Shown: positions 40,456 through 49,349 of the stretch, in pieces | How positions within the stretch are numbered: position 1 is the first letter of the stretch | Layout: every line of letters starts with the position of its first letter | From: Enterobacter hormaechei ATCC 49162 | Lineage (GTDB): Bacteria; Pseudomonadota; Gammaproteobacteria; Enterobacterales; Enterobacteriaceae | DNA: 64,000 nucleotides | Reading direction: 5' to 3' | Assembly (NCBI RefSeq): GCF_001875655.1 | Contig: NZ_MKEQ01000001.1 | Location: 3,286,001 to 3,350,000 of the forward strand | Translations under genes and position numbers: made by a program | The notes under the pieces: model-generated | Told to the model about the DNA's origin: nothing | The model's database searches: none | What the model saw: the letters and a program-made list of their open reading frames with translations, nothing else

Positions 40456-41745
40456 ATGACGCGCCGTGCTATCGGGGTGAGTGAAAGACCGCCGCTTTTA
40501 CAGACAATCCCGCTTAGTTTGCAGCACCTGTTCGCCATGTTTGGCGCAACCGTGCTGGTGCCAATCCTGTTTCACATTAACCCGGCTACCGTGCTGCTGT
40601 TTAACGGCATCGGTACGCTGCTTTACCTCTTCATCTGTAAAGGCAAAATCCCGGCCTATCTGGGATCGAGCTTTGCGTTTATCTCACCGGTGTTATTGCT
40701 GCTGCCGCTGGGTTATGAGGTCGCGCTGGGCGGCTTTATCATGTGTGGCGTGCTGTTCTGCCTCGTTTCCTTCATCGTGAAGAAAGCGGGTACCGGCTGG
40801 CTGGACGTCATGTTCCCGCCTGCGGCGATGGGCGCCATCGTTGCCGTCATCGGCCTGGAGCTGGCGGGCGTGGCGGCGAACATGGCTGGTCTGCTGCCTG
40901 CGGACGGTCAGTCACCGGATTCCAAAACCATCATCATCTCGCTGGTGACGCTGGGCGTGACGGTGTTTGGCTCCGTGCTGTTCCGCGGTTTCATGGCGAT
41001 TATCCCGATCCTGATCGGCGTGCTGGCGGGCTACGCGCTCTCCTTCGTGATGGGCGTTGTGGACACCACCCCGATTGCCGAGGCGCACTGGTTCGCGCTG
41101 CCAACTTTCTACACCCCGCGCTTCGAATGGTTTGCCATTTTCACCATTCTGCCTGCCGCGCTGGTGGTGATTGCGGAACACGTTGGCCACCTGGTGGTCA
41201 CGGCGAACATCGTGAAGCGCGACCTGATCCGCGACCCGGGCCTGCACCGCTCCATGTTTGCCAACGGTTTCTCGACCATCATCTCCGGTTTCTTCGGTTC
41301 CACGCCAAACACGACTTACGGTGAGAACATCGGCGTAATGGCGATCACCCGCGTCTACAGCACCTGGGTTATCGGCGGCGCGGCGATCATCGCCATTCTG
41401 CTCTCCTGCGTCGGCAAGCTGGCGGCAGCGATCCAGATTATCCCGGTGCCGGTGATGGGCGGCGTTTCCCTGCTGCTGTACGGAGTAATCGGCGCGTCCG
41501 GTATTCGCGTGCTGATTGAATCCAAAGTGGATTACAGCAAGGCGCAGAACCTGATCCTGACCTCCGTTATCCTGATCATCGGCGTGAGCGGCGCGAAGGT
41601 GCACATCGGTGCGGCTGAGTTAAAAGGCATGGCGCTGGCGACCATCGTCGGTGTCGGCCTGAGCCTGATTTTCAAGCTGATCTCGGTGATCCGCCCGGAA
41701 GAGGTGGTGCTGGACGCGGACGACAGCGAAAAAGCGCCACATTGA
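40456..41745 (+). CDS. uraA: Uracil:proton symporter UraA
   Basis: Inner-membrane nucleobase transporter (NCS2/NAT), 429 residues with 14 segments. Substrate-binding glutamates are expected in VIAEHVGHLVVT and STPNTTYGENIGVMAITRVYS. AGAGGAAAAC ribosome-binding site. Works with Upp; co-transcribed in part. Confidence 0.97.
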   Translation: MTRRAIGVSERPPLLQTIPLSLQHLFAMFGATVLVPILFHINPATVLLFNGIGTLLYLFICKGKIPAYLGSSFAFISPVLLLLPLGYEVALGGFIMCGVLFCLVSFIVKKAGTGWLDVMFPPAAMGAIVAVIGLELAGVAANMAGLLPADGQSPDSKTIIISLVTLGVTVFGSVLFRGFMAIIPILIGVLAGYALSFVMGVVDTTPIAEAHWFALPTFYTPRFEWFAIFTILPAALVVIAEHVGHLVVTANIVKRDLIRDPGLHRSMFANGFSTIISGFFGSTPNTTYGENIGVMAITRVYSTWVIGGAAIIAILLSCVGKLAAAIQIIPVPVMGGVSLLLYGVIGASGIRVLIESKVDYSKAQNLILTSVILIIGVSGAKVHIGAAELKGMALATIVGVGLSLIFKLISVIRPEEVVLDADDSEKAPH

Positions 41746-41841
41746 TCGTCATGCCGGGCGAAGGATCGCCCGGTTCTCTCCTTGCAGGTTCCGTGTTAAA
41801 CTCCATTCCGATTTTATGTAAGATCTCTGGTTGAGGTATTT

Positions 41842-42543
41842 CTGAACGGACCGGCACAGCTCTCTCTGCCACTTTATCTCCCTGACGACGAAACTTTCGC
41901 GAGTTTCTGGCCGGGTGATAACCCCTCTTTACTGGCTGCACTGCAAAACGTGCTGCGCCAGGAACACAGCGGATACATCTATATCTGGTCACGCGAAGGC
42001 GCGGGGCGCAGCCACCTGCTGCATGCCGCCTGTGCGGAGCTTTCGGCCCGCGGTGACGCGGTAGGCTATGTGCCGCTGGATAAACGCACCTGGTTTGTGC
42101 CTGAGGTGCTGGAGGGCATGGAACATCTCTCCCTGGTCTGCATCGATAATATTGAATGCGTGGCGGGGGATGAGCCGTGGGAAATGGCAATCTTTAACCT
42201 CTACAACCGCATTCTGGAGTCGGGCAAAACCCGGCTGCTGATCACCGGCGATCGTCCGCCGCGTCAGCTCAATCTTGGTCTGCCGGATCTGGCGTCTCGT
42301 CTGGACTGGGGACAAATCTACAAGCTGCAACCGCTGTCGGATGAAGACAAACTTCAGGCGCTTCAGCTGCGGGCAAGACTGCGCGGCTTCGAGCTGCCGG
42401 AAGACGTGGGCCGTTTCCTGCTGAAACGGCTGGACCGCGAAATGCGCACGCTCTTTGATACCCTAGATCAGCTCGATCGCGCCTCCATCACCGCCCAGCG
42501 CAAGCTGACCATTCCGTTTGTGAAAGATATTCTTAAGCTTTGA
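41842..42543 (+). CDS. hda: DnaA regulatory inactivator Hda, CTG start
   Basis: AAA+ protein that, with the DNA-loaded sliding clamp, stimulates ATP hydrolysis by DnaA. The protein homologous to E. coli Hda starts at a CTG (41842) placed six bases after GAGG, giving exactly 233 residues. No ATG, GTG or TTG lies upstream nearby in frame, and the first downstream GTG (41950) would remove 36 conserved residues, including the clamp-binding QLSLPLYLP. Walker A-like [10 protein letters not shown], Walker B LVCIDNIE and the arginine finger region LASRLDWG are present. A CTG start is also reported for E. coli hda. Confidence 0.93.
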   Translation: MNGPAQLSLPLYLPDDETFASFWPGDNPSLLAALQNVLRQEHSGYIYIWSREGAGRSHLLHAACAELSARGDAVGYVPLDKRTWFVPEVLEGMEHLSLVCIDNIECVAGDEPWEMAIFNLYNRILESGKTRLLITGDRPPRQLNLGLPDLASRLDWGQIYKLQPLSDEDKLQALQLRARLRGFELPEDVGRFLLKRLDREMRTLFDTLDQLDRASITAQRKLTIPFVKDILKL

Positions 42544-42550
42544 GTTTTTT

Positions 42551-42630
42551 GCCCGGTGGCGCTGCGCTTACCGGGCCTACGAAAACCCGTCATACCTTGT
42601 AGGCCGGGTAAGGCGCAGCCGCCACCCGGC
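42551..42630. repeat. BIME (paired REP) element
   Basis: GCCCGGTGGCGCTGCGCTTA ... and inverted GGCGCAGCCGCCACCCGGC, between convergent hda and the aminopeptidase gene; it reaches the latter's stop codon. Confidence 0.9.
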
Positions 42631-44051
42631 TAAAGATCCCCCAGCAAGTGCTCTACCAGCAGCGGAATCGGTCTTCCCGACGCCACGCTCCGTCCATTTT
42701 CTCGCCACAGCGCCGTGCCGCTGATATCCAGATGCGCCCACGGGATTGTCGGCGGGCAAAAGTGATGCAGCAGCCATGCCGCCGAGGCGCTGATTGCCGC
42801 GTTGTTGGTCGGCGTGTTGCACAGATCGGCGATGGCGCTGTCGGTCTGCTTTTTCAGCCGGGCGTCCAGCGGCAGGGACCACACCTCGTCACCGCTCTGT
42901 TTTCCCGCCTGCGTCAGCGCCGCGCGCAGCGGTTCATCCTGGGTCATTAATCCGCTTAGCGCATAGCCCAGCGCTTTCACCACTGCACCGGTTAAGGTCG
43001 CCATATCAATGATATAGCGAGCCTGCGGATGCCGTTTACTGGCCCAGGCGATGGCGTCCGCCAGCACCAGCCGACCTTCAGCATCGGTATTGTTGATTTC
43101 AACGGTGGTGCCGTTGCAGGCTGTCGCCACCGTGCCGGGCTGCATGGCCTCCGGGCCTATGGCGTTTTCCGCCAGCGCCAGCACGCCCATAATGCGCACG
43201 GGTAATTTCAGCTCTGCCACGGTCAGCATCAGCCCCAGCACGTTGGCCGCACCGCACATGTCGTATTTCATGGTGTACATGCCCGCGCCCTCTTTCAGCC
43301 ACAGGCCGCCGGTATCAAAGGTAATGCCTTTTCCCACGTAGCAGCGTACCGGGCCGTCGTGGGCACCCTCATAATGAATAGCCAGCAGCCGCGGCGGGCA
43401 GGTCGCCCCTTTGCCGACGGCGTGCAGCAACCCAAGCCCTTGCTCAACGATTTGCGTTTCGTCCAGTACGTCACACCGCAGGGCAGGGAAGGCGGCACAC
43501 AGTTTTTGCGCCTCTTCGACGACAAACTGCGGCGTGCAGCGGTCAGACGGCGTATCCGCCAGACGTCGCGCCGCGACCATGCCGTGGGCGACAGCCTGCT
43601 GCTGGCGGAAGATTGTTTCCAGCTTCGCCTGCTGTTCCGGCAGGCAGAGGGCGGTGATGCAGGTAAGACGCACCGCTTCGTCCGTTTTCTTCAGCTTAAG
43701 GTCACTGAGCCTGTGCGCCTGGTTAAAGAGAAAACGCAGTACCTGCACCAGCACCACATCGTCGATATCCGTCACGTCCAGCAAGAGTTCGGCGCTGGTG
43801 GGGGTGGCAAGCAGCGGTCGCAGGGCGGTGAGCAACCCTTCGGTCAGGGCGTCATGCCAGAGCGCATCCGGCAGCAGAGTGATGCGGCCAAATGGCGCGC
43901 AGCCAAAGCGCGTGTCTGCAATGCCGTCAGACGCGCGCATCTCGGCGACGAGCGCTGTTTCAGGCAAAAGCGTACAGGAGGCGGATGCGATAAAATGGCA
44001 TTGCGGCTTCGCGTCTGAAAGCGCGTTGATAAACTGATACGTGATCATCAT
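42630..44051 (-). CDS. Leucyl aminopeptidase family (M17) peptidase
   Basis: 473-residue di-zinc M17 peptidase. All metal-site motifs are present: lysine and aspartate in GKGITFDTGG, aspartate in KYDMCGAANV, and NTDAEGRL with the final aspartate, glutamate and arginine. The N-terminal domain differs from PepA and PepB. Third gene of an operon with PTS IIC and glycosylasparaginase; it overlaps the latter by four bases (ATGA), or uses the next ATG at 44048, which is better spaced from AGGAG. Likely trims peptides or releases free asparagine/aspartate from glycopeptides; inference. Confidence 0.9.
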   Translation of the reverse strand: MMITYQFINALSDAKPQCHFIASASCTLLPETALVAEMRASDGIADTRFGCAPFGRITLLPDALWHDALTEGLLTALRPLLATPTSAELLLDVTDIDDVVLVQVLRFLFNQAHRLSDLKLKKTDEAVRLTCITALCLPEQQAKLETIFRQQQAVAHGMVAARRLADTPSDRCTPQFVVEEAQKLCAAFPALRCDVLDETQIVEQGLGLLHAVGKGATCPPRLLAIHYEGAHDGPVRCYVGKGITFDTGGLWLKEGAGMYTMKYDMCGAANVLGLMLTVAELKLPVRIMGVLALAENAIGPEAMQPGTVATACNGTTVEINNTDAEGRLVLADAIAWASKRHPQARYIIDMATLTGAVVKALGYALSGLMTQDEPLRAALTQAGKQSGDEVWSLPLDARLKKQTDSAIADLCNTPTNNAAISASAAWLLHHFCPPTIPWAHLDISGTALWRENGRSVASGRPIPLLVEHLLGDL

Positions 44052-45004
44052 GACTCCTCAATCGGCGCACGGATCCGCGCGGCATAGGCCTGCATCCACT
44101 CATCATCTACCGCGTGATAGTGCGTTTTCTCCCGCAGACGTTCGGTACGATAAACCGTGAGAGGCTGACGATCCGTCGCCACCACAAACGAGAAGGTTTT
44201 GATGTTGGTCGCGGCGCCGAACTCGCCCTTGTTGTTCATGCACACCACGGAGAGATCGCCCGCGCGACCAAAGCGCGACATCAGCTTGTCTTCCAGCTCG
44301 AACACCACCGAATCCGCAGCCTGCTGCGGCGACATACCCTGCGCCATCCGGCGAACGATTTCGTAGCTGGTGCAGCCTTTCATCAAATCTTCGCCGACGC
44401 CCGTGGCGGTGGCCGCGCCGGTTTCGCTGTCGCAGTAAAAGCCGGAGCCGATGATGGGGGAGTCACCGAGGCGACCGCGTTTTTTCATAAACAGACCGCT
44501 GGTGGAGGTGGCGACACTCATCGAACCCTGCTTATCGAGGCCGATAATACCAACAGTGTCATGTCCGTCGTAGGGGCTTAACCCCTTGTCCAGCGTCTCG
44601 CGGCAGCGCTTGCGGTAGTGCTGCATGGCCCGATCCGTGAGCATGGTTTTGTCGGCAAAGCCCTGGCTCAGCGCCCATTCGCGCGCGCCCTGGCCGACCA
44701 GCAGGCTGTTATAACGCTGGCGGCTAAGCGCGTGCGCCACGCGCACCGGGTTGGCGATATCCACCAGATTGCCCACGGCGCCGAACGCCAGCGTGTCGCC
44801 GTCCATATAGGCCGCGTCCAGCTCCACCTCGCCGTTCTCGGTCGGCAGGCCGCCGTAGCCGACGGATTTATACAGCGGAAAGTCCTCCACGGCAGCGACG
44901 GCATCAACAACCGCCGTCGCGACCGGTTTCCCTGCCGCCAGGGCAGATGCGGACTCCGTTACGCCTTCAAGCGCCATTCGCCAGGTAGCGATAATTCCCC
45001 ACAT
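44048..45004 (-). CDS. N4-(beta-N-acetylglucosaminyl)-L-asparaginase-type Ntn hydrolase
   Basis: 318-residue T2-family Ntn hydrolase. The autocleavage site lies in HDTVGIIGLD, with the threonine becoming the N-terminal nucleophile of the beta chain. Further family motifs: GRLGDSPIIGSGFYCDSETGAA and ATGVGEDLMK, then AATNIKTF. This class splits the amide bond between asparagine and a sugar (GlcNAc-Asn). Isoaspartyl peptidases and lysosomal aspartylglucosaminidase share the fold; the start MWGIIATWRMA and residue pattern fit the glycosylasparaginase branch better. No signal peptide, so the enzyme is cytoplasmic and needs an imported substrate, which the adjacent PTS could supply. Confidence 0.85.
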   Translation of the reverse strand: MWGIIATWRMALEGVTESASALAAGKPVATAVVDAVAAVEDFPLYKSVGYGGLPTENGEVELDAAYMDGDTLAFGAVGNLVDIANPVRVAHALSRQRYNSLLVGQGAREWALSQGFADKTMLTDRAMQHYRKRCRETLDKGLSPYDGHDTVGIIGLDKQGSMSVATSTSGLFMKKRGRLGDSPIIGSGFYCDSETGAATATGVGEDLMKGCTSYEIVRRMAQGMSPQQAADSVVFELEDKLMSRFGRAGDLSVVCMNNKGEFGAATNIKTFSFVVATDRQPLTVYRTERLREKTHYHAVDDEWMQAYAARIRAPIEES

Positions 45005-45007
45005 GCT

Positions 45008-46327
45008 TTACTCCTGTTTTGCAAGGGTGGTGTCGGGTTGCGTAGCGGGAGTCAGTTCCGCGGCGCGGTACTGTTTATCCACGATACGCATGAAAGGCAG
45101 GTACAGCATGGCGCCAATCAGCAGGTTGATAAGCTGCATCACGCTGCCGCTCAGGTGTCCGGTGACGATAAAGCCGCTGATAACCGGCGGCAGCGTCCAG
45201 GGAATAAACACCCCGGTGGTGACGGCAACCGCGCCAATTTTCATCGCCAGATACTGCACGGTGACCAGCACCAGCGGCACCAGGTTGAACGGGATGAGCA
45301 TGATCGGGTTCATGATCACCGGCAGGCCAAACAGAATCGGCTCGTTGATGTTAAATACCGAAGCCCCGGCGCCGAGGCGCGCCACTTCGCGCATATTTTT
45401 GCTGCGGGCGAAAATCAGCATCGCTATCACCAGCGACAGCGTGGCGCCCGCGCCGCCCATCCAGATCATGTCAAAAAACTGTTCGGTAATGATGTGCGGC
45501 GGTGTCGTTCCCGCCTGAATCGCGGCAATGTTGTCGGTCTGGTTTTCCATCCACAGCGGACGAATAATGCCGTTGATCATCGAACCGGAGTTAATGCCCA
45601 CTGACCACAGAATGGTGATGCTGAATACGGTCATCAGCGCACCGAAATAAGAGGTGCCGTAGTGGCGCACCGGCGTGGCGACCACCTCATAGATAAACTG
45701 ATGGATAGTGTTGTAGTGGGTGTTTTCGAAGATGATGCGGATGCCCAGCACCAGAATCATCACCAGCAGGGCCGGGATCAGCGCCGCGAAGGACTCCTGC
45801 ACCGCAGGAGGCACGCCGTCCGGCATTTTGATGACCAGCTTTTTGCGCTTCAGCCAGCAGAACAGTTCTGTCCACAGCAGCGAGCCGATCATCGCCACGA
45901 ACAGTCCTTTGCAGCCAATCCACTCCACCGGTATCACGGTAATGCCGCCGTTTTCCGCCACTTTGATAAAGGGCGTGAGGATCAGAAACGCGACCAGCGC
46001 CAGGATGCCGCAGGAGATGCGGTCTTCACCATAATGCTCGGCCAGGCGGTAGGCCACCAGGAAGCTGATAAACAGCGACATGGTCGAGAACACCGCGTTG
46101 AATGGAATTTCAATAATCGCGCTCCAGCTCTCACCAAAGGCATGAGACATAAACTGCTGATAGGCCTGGTTAGGGAAGGAGGAGATCACCAGCAGTATAG
46201 AGCCGACGATGATAAACGGCATGAATGAAACGTAGGCCCCACGAATGGCCCCAAGATGACGCTGCTGGGCCGTTTTCGCCGCCAGCGGCATCAGTTTTGC
46301 TTCAAGAAATCCCAGAACATTGTTCAT
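45008..46327 (-). CDS. PTS IIC permease, lactose/cellobiose (ChbC-like) family
   Basis: 439-residue membrane transporter resembling ChbC/CelB. Conserved IIC features: GAYVSFMPFIIVGSILLV near the N-terminus, WSVGINSGSMINGI, and GASVFNINEPILFGLPVIMNP, with the NEP motif carrying the substrate-contacting glutamate. No IIA or IIB domain is fused or adjacent, so phosphoryl transfer must come from shared components (for example Chb-type IIA/IIB) encoded elsewhere. First gene of the operon: three bases before the glycosylasparaginase, behind a class II CRP site. ATG preceded by CGGAG. Confidence 0.9.
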   Translation of the reverse strand: MNNVLGFLEAKLMPLAAKTAQQRHLGAIRGAYVSFMPFIIVGSILLVISSFPNQAYQQFMSHAFGESWSAIIEIPFNAVFSTMSLFISFLVAYRLAEHYGEDRISCGILALVAFLILTPFIKVAENGGITVIPVEWIGCKGLFVAMIGSLLWTELFCWLKRKKLVIKMPDGVPPAVQESFAALIPALLVMILVLGIRIIFENTHYNTIHQFIYEVVATPVRHYGTSYFGALMTVFSITILWSVGINSGSMINGIIRPLWMENQTDNIAAIQAGTTPPHIITEQFFDMIWMGGAGATLSLVIAMLIFARSKNMREVARLGAGASVFNINEPILFGLPVIMNPIMLIPFNLVPLVLVTVQYLAMKIGAVAVTTGVFIPWTLPPVISGFIVTGHLSGSVMQLINLLIGAMLYLPFMRIVDKQYRAAELTPATQPDTTLAKQE

Positions 46328-46376
46328 TGTGAACTCCGTACAAGATTGAGAGGTGTTGTTTATGTTATGTCTGTGG

Positions 46377-46419
46377 ATTATCAGTGAAGCGTGACGAGCG
46401 AAAGGTGAAATCGGTCACA
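46377..46419 (-). promoter_or_regulatory. Class II CRP-dependent promoter of the PTS operon
   Basis: GGTGA-aatcgg-TCACA (46404-46419) matches 9 of 10 bases of the CRP consensus. On the minus strand a -10 GATAAT (46382-46377) puts the start point near 46370, so the site is centred at about -41.5 and overlaps the missing -35: standard class II geometry. Confidence 0.7.
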
Positions 46420-46474
46420 AAGCGTTCGCTGTTGCACAATAAATCTCATAAGATTGGTTTCGGAGAGTTACGCG

Positions 46475-47299
46475 ATGGAAATCAAACTGCATGCCAACGC
46501 CACCACCACGCCGCGTATCCGTCGCTATCTTCAGCAGTCAGATAAAAGCGACAGAGAGCTTGCGCTTGAGCTGGGGATCTCGGTGACTACCGTCAGGCGC
46601 TGGCGCAACCGCGACCAGGTTTCGGATAACCACACTACGCCAAAAGTGATACACAAAGCACTGAGACAAGAGCAGGCAGCACTGATAAATGCCCTGCGGG
46701 ATATCACCGGGGCACCGCTGGATGAACTGCTGCTGTTAGTGAATGACGGACTCGGGATCGCCGTTTCCCGCGCAACCCTGAACCGCTACCTCAAACCGGC
46801 TTCGGCAAAACAAAAGGGCGCGTCGTTGCAGGGCAAAAAGGCGCTGAAGGCTGGTATCGTGCCGCAGAAGCTGTTCCTGCATCATCTGCCACTGTCGCTG
46901 CATATGGACGACGGTGGGGAGCAACACCTGCTCTGGGCGCGTGAACCCGTCAGCGGCTGGTGCTACGCCCGGCTTTATGCCGGTGTATCGCCGCAGCTAT
47001 TGACCCACTGGACAAACGAGGTGCTGGAAGCGTGTCCGGCTGATATTCAATCTGTTGAGACTTTTGGGCTGGCGGTGACGTTGCCGGGGCACAGGGTCAG
47101 CGTGAAAGTGCATCCGCAGCAAAACCTGGCCGTGCAGGTTGCCCCGCCGTTACGCGACATCATTCCCCGGCTCAATAGTGAACCGGCGGGAGAGCTGTTG
47201 ATCCAGCTGTGCGAGTTTTATAACAGCGGAAAAGCACAGAAAAAACTGGGGGAGAGTACGCCGCAGGCGTTTCTGGAAGCGCTGCGGCGTAATGATTAG
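46475..47299 (+). CDS. IS481-transposase-like HTH protein, probable regulator
   Basis: 274 residues. The N-terminal ~110 residues look like the DNA-binding part of IS481-family transposases: KLHANATTTPRIRRYLQQS, then a helix-turn-helix ELALELGISVTTVRRWRNRD and a second one with LDELLLLVNDGLGIAVSRATLNRYL. The remainder resembles a decayed integrase (rve) domain: HHLPLSLHMDDGG ... LLWAREPVSGWCYARLY aligns with the family, but the first catalytic aspartate is replaced (LHHLP) and the LTDNG-type second aspartate reads VETFG. So it should bind DNA but not transpose. No terminal inverted repeats flank it. It is divergent from the PTS operon, suggesting a domesticated regulator. Start at 46475 after GGAGAG. 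Confidence 0.75.
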   Translation: MEIKLHANATTTPRIRRYLQQSDKSDRELALELGISVTTVRRWRNRDQVSDNHTTPKVIHKALRQEQAALINALRDITGAPLDELLLLVNDGLGIAVSRATLNRYLKPASAKQKGASLQGKKALKAGIVPQKLFLHHLPLSLHMDDGGEQHLLWAREPVSGWCYARLYAGVSPQLLTHWTNEVLEACPADIQSVETFGLAVTLPGHRVSVKVHPQQNLAVQVAPPLRDIIPRLNSEPAGELLIQLCEFYNSGKAQKKLGESTPQAFLEALRRND

Positions 47300-47652
47300 A
47301 CGATCTTGAGCACGTCTTCCGGCGGACGACCGATACGCGCCTTGCCGTTCGCCACCACAATCGGGCGCTCAATCAGCTTTGGATTGTCGACCATCGCCTG
47401 AATCAGCCGATCTTCTGTGAGAGTTGTATCGTTCAGATTGAGCGACTTATACAGATCTTCTTTCTGACGCATCAGATCGCGCGCGCTGCCCATGTTCAGC
47501 ATCTTCAGCAGCTGGCGGATCGTCTGCGTATCCGGCGGCGTCTCCAGATACAGCACCAATTCCGGCTCGATGCCGTTAGACTTCAGCAGATTCAGCGTCT
47601 CGCGGCTCTTGGAGCAGCGAGGGTTATGGTAAATTTTTACCGCGTCTGTCAT
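47296..47652 (-). CDS. yfgD: ArsC-family protein YfgD
   Basis: 118-residue thioredoxin-fold protein of the arsenate-reductase (ArsC) family, matching E. coli YfgD (KIYHNPRCSKSRETLNLLK with the CxxS active site; RPIVVANGKARIGRPPE). Start at 47652; extra upstream codons overlap bepA and are rejected. Follows bepA by 13 bases. Its stop overlaps the convergent regulator's stop by four bases. Confidence 0.95.
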   Translation of the reverse strand: MTDAVKIYHNPRCSKSRETLNLLKSNGIEPELVLYLETPPDTQTIRQLLKMLNMGSARDLMRQKEDLYKSLNLNDTTLTEDRLIQAMVDNPKLIERPIVVANGKARIGRPPEDVLKIV

Positions 47653-47665
47653 GACTTCTCCTTGA

Positions 47666-49129
47666 TTACATCTTCTCGTACGGCTTAAAGCGTTGTTGCA
47701 GGCCGCGCAACTGGTCAATTCGCGCATCGTAGCGGGCCTGTTGCAGGCTGCCGAGCTTCACCTGCGAACTGGCGCTGCTCAACAGGGAAATGGCCTGATC
47801 GAGACGACCCGCCAGCGCCAGACCTTCCGCACGTGCGGCCAGCTCCTGATCGCGGTTACCCAGTTGCCCCTGGGCCTGGGCGAGCAGCTCCCAGCCGTTC
47901 TGATCGTCTTTATTGTTAAAGGTGTAGCGGTTAAGAATGGTCACCGCCTCACCGGGCTGGCCACCCTGTAAGTAGGCGTTCGCCAGGTTAAGCTGCAATA
48001 CCGGATTGTTGCGAATGTCTTTCGCCCCTTTCAGGCGGTTGATCGCATCGGTCGCTTTTTTCTGTCCCAGATCGATATCGGTGGCGAGGTCGAGATACCA
48101 TGGATTGTCAGGCGCCGACGCCAGCAGCGGTTGCAGCGCTTTACGTGCTTCATCGTACTTGCTGGCCTCCATCGCCTGGAGCGCCTGACCATACTGCGCC
48201 GCGTTCTTCTCGCGCACGTTGCCTTTCGCCAGCGCGTCCAGCAGATCGCTGGTGAGCTGATTACGTCCGGAGTTGTACATGCCAAGCGTTCTCACTTTGG
48301 CCATGTAGAAATCCTGCGAAGACTGCACGACCACCGGACGCATCTGGTTGGCACGGTTACGCGCATCCGAGAGACGGCTTTCCGGCAGCGGGTGGGTCAA
48401 CAGAATTTCAGGCGGGCGCGACGAGTAGCGTGCCTGGTCGAGCAGTTTTTCCAGGAAGCTCGGCATGGCCTGCGGGTCAAAGCCGGAGCGCTGTAAAACC
48501 TGAATGCCGATGCGGTCTGCTTCCTGCTCGTTCTGCTGGGTGAAGCTGATCATCCCCTGACGCGTTCCTGCCAGCGTCCCGGTAAGCGCCGCCATCCCGG
48601 CCTGCGGGCTGGCCATCGCCAAAAGAATAGAGCCGAGCGCGCCCACCCAGGTCAGCGGGGCGTTACGCTTCTGATCTTCCATCGCACGCGCCAGATGGCG
48701 CTGGGTGACGTGCGAAATTTCGTGCGCCATGACGGACGCCAGCTGGCTTTCGTTATCGGAATAACGGAACAACGCCGAATGCAGCACCACGTTCCCGCCA
48801 AAGAAGGCGAAGGCGTTGATTTCGTCGTTATTGATTAAATAGAAGTGGAAGGGCGTTTTTACCGAGTCTGCGTGCGCCACCAGTCGCATTCCGAGACCGT
48901 TGATGTACTGCACCAGCAATGGGTCGTTGATCAGCGGAGCACTGCCGCGGAGCTGGCGTACGTAATAATCCCCCATCTGCATCTCCTGGCCGATGGAGAG
49001 CGTGCTTCCTGCCGTGGTGCCCATGTCCGGCAATGAATCGGACGAGTCAGCGAAAGCGGGCAACACCTGACCCACCGTCACGGCGGCAATCAGTGTCGCA
49101 ACCAGTGTTTTTCTCAACTGCCTGAACAT
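47666..49129 (-). CDS. bepA: Periplasmic chaperone/protease BepA
   Basis: M48 metalloprotease that helps mature LptD and degrades stalled outer-membrane proteins with BAM. 487 residues. Signal peptide ending PAFA, zinc motif HEISH ([14 protein letters not shown]) with third ligand EQEADRIG, and a C-terminal TPR region. The start at 49129 matches E. coli; 48 extra in-frame codons upstream are rejected. A sigma-E-like promoter precedes it. Confidence 0.96.
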   Translation of the reverse strand: MFRQLRKTLVATLIAAVTVGQVLPAFADSSDSLPDMGTTAGSTLSIGQEMQMGDYYVRQLRGSAPLINDPLLVQYINGLGMRLVAHADSVKTPFHFYLINNDEINAFAFFGGNVVLHSALFRYSDNESQLASVMAHEISHVTQRHLARAMEDQKRNAPLTWVGALGSILLAMASPQAGMAALTGTLAGTRQGMISFTQQNEQEADRIGIQVLQRSGFDPQAMPSFLEKLLDQARYSSRPPEILLTHPLPESRLSDARNRANQMRPVVVQSSQDFYMAKVRTLGMYNSGRNQLTSDLLDALAKGNVREKNAAQYGQALQAMEASKYDEARKALQPLLASAPDNPWYLDLATDIDLGQKKATDAINRLKGAKDIRNNPVLQLNLANAYLQGGQPGEAVTILNRYTFNNKDDQNGWELLAQAQGQLGNRDQELAARAEGLALAGRLDQAISLLSSASSQVKLGSLQQARYDARIDQLRGLQQRFKPYEKM

Positions 49130-49159
49130 AACCACTGTCCTATATTTTGGATGTGCTAA

Positions 49160-49186
49160 TTTGACCGATGAACCCGCATAACGTTC
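49160..49186 (-). promoter_or_regulatory. Candidate sigma-E promoter of bepA
   Basis: On the minus strand, GAACGT (49186-49181), 16 bases, TCAAA (49164-49160). This fits the sigma-E pattern GAACTT-N16-TCnAA with one -35 mismatch, and bepA is a known sigma-E regulon member. Confidence 0.6.
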
Positions 49187-49349
49187 ATCTCCGCTGCTCT
49201 GCGAGTGTAGCCGTGTTAAGAGATGAAGAAAATCCCATTCATCAGGGTTTTGCGAAACCTGACAGTGATACAAAAAGGAAAGTCTTTTTTGTGACAGTTA
49301 GATACAATTCACCGTCTCACTCCCGCCATTCGATTCAGGGAAGGGTTGT

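Noticed and set aside
46475..47299. Active IS481 insertion sequence
   Set aside because: Catalytic positions look lost and I see no terminal inverted repeats or target duplication.
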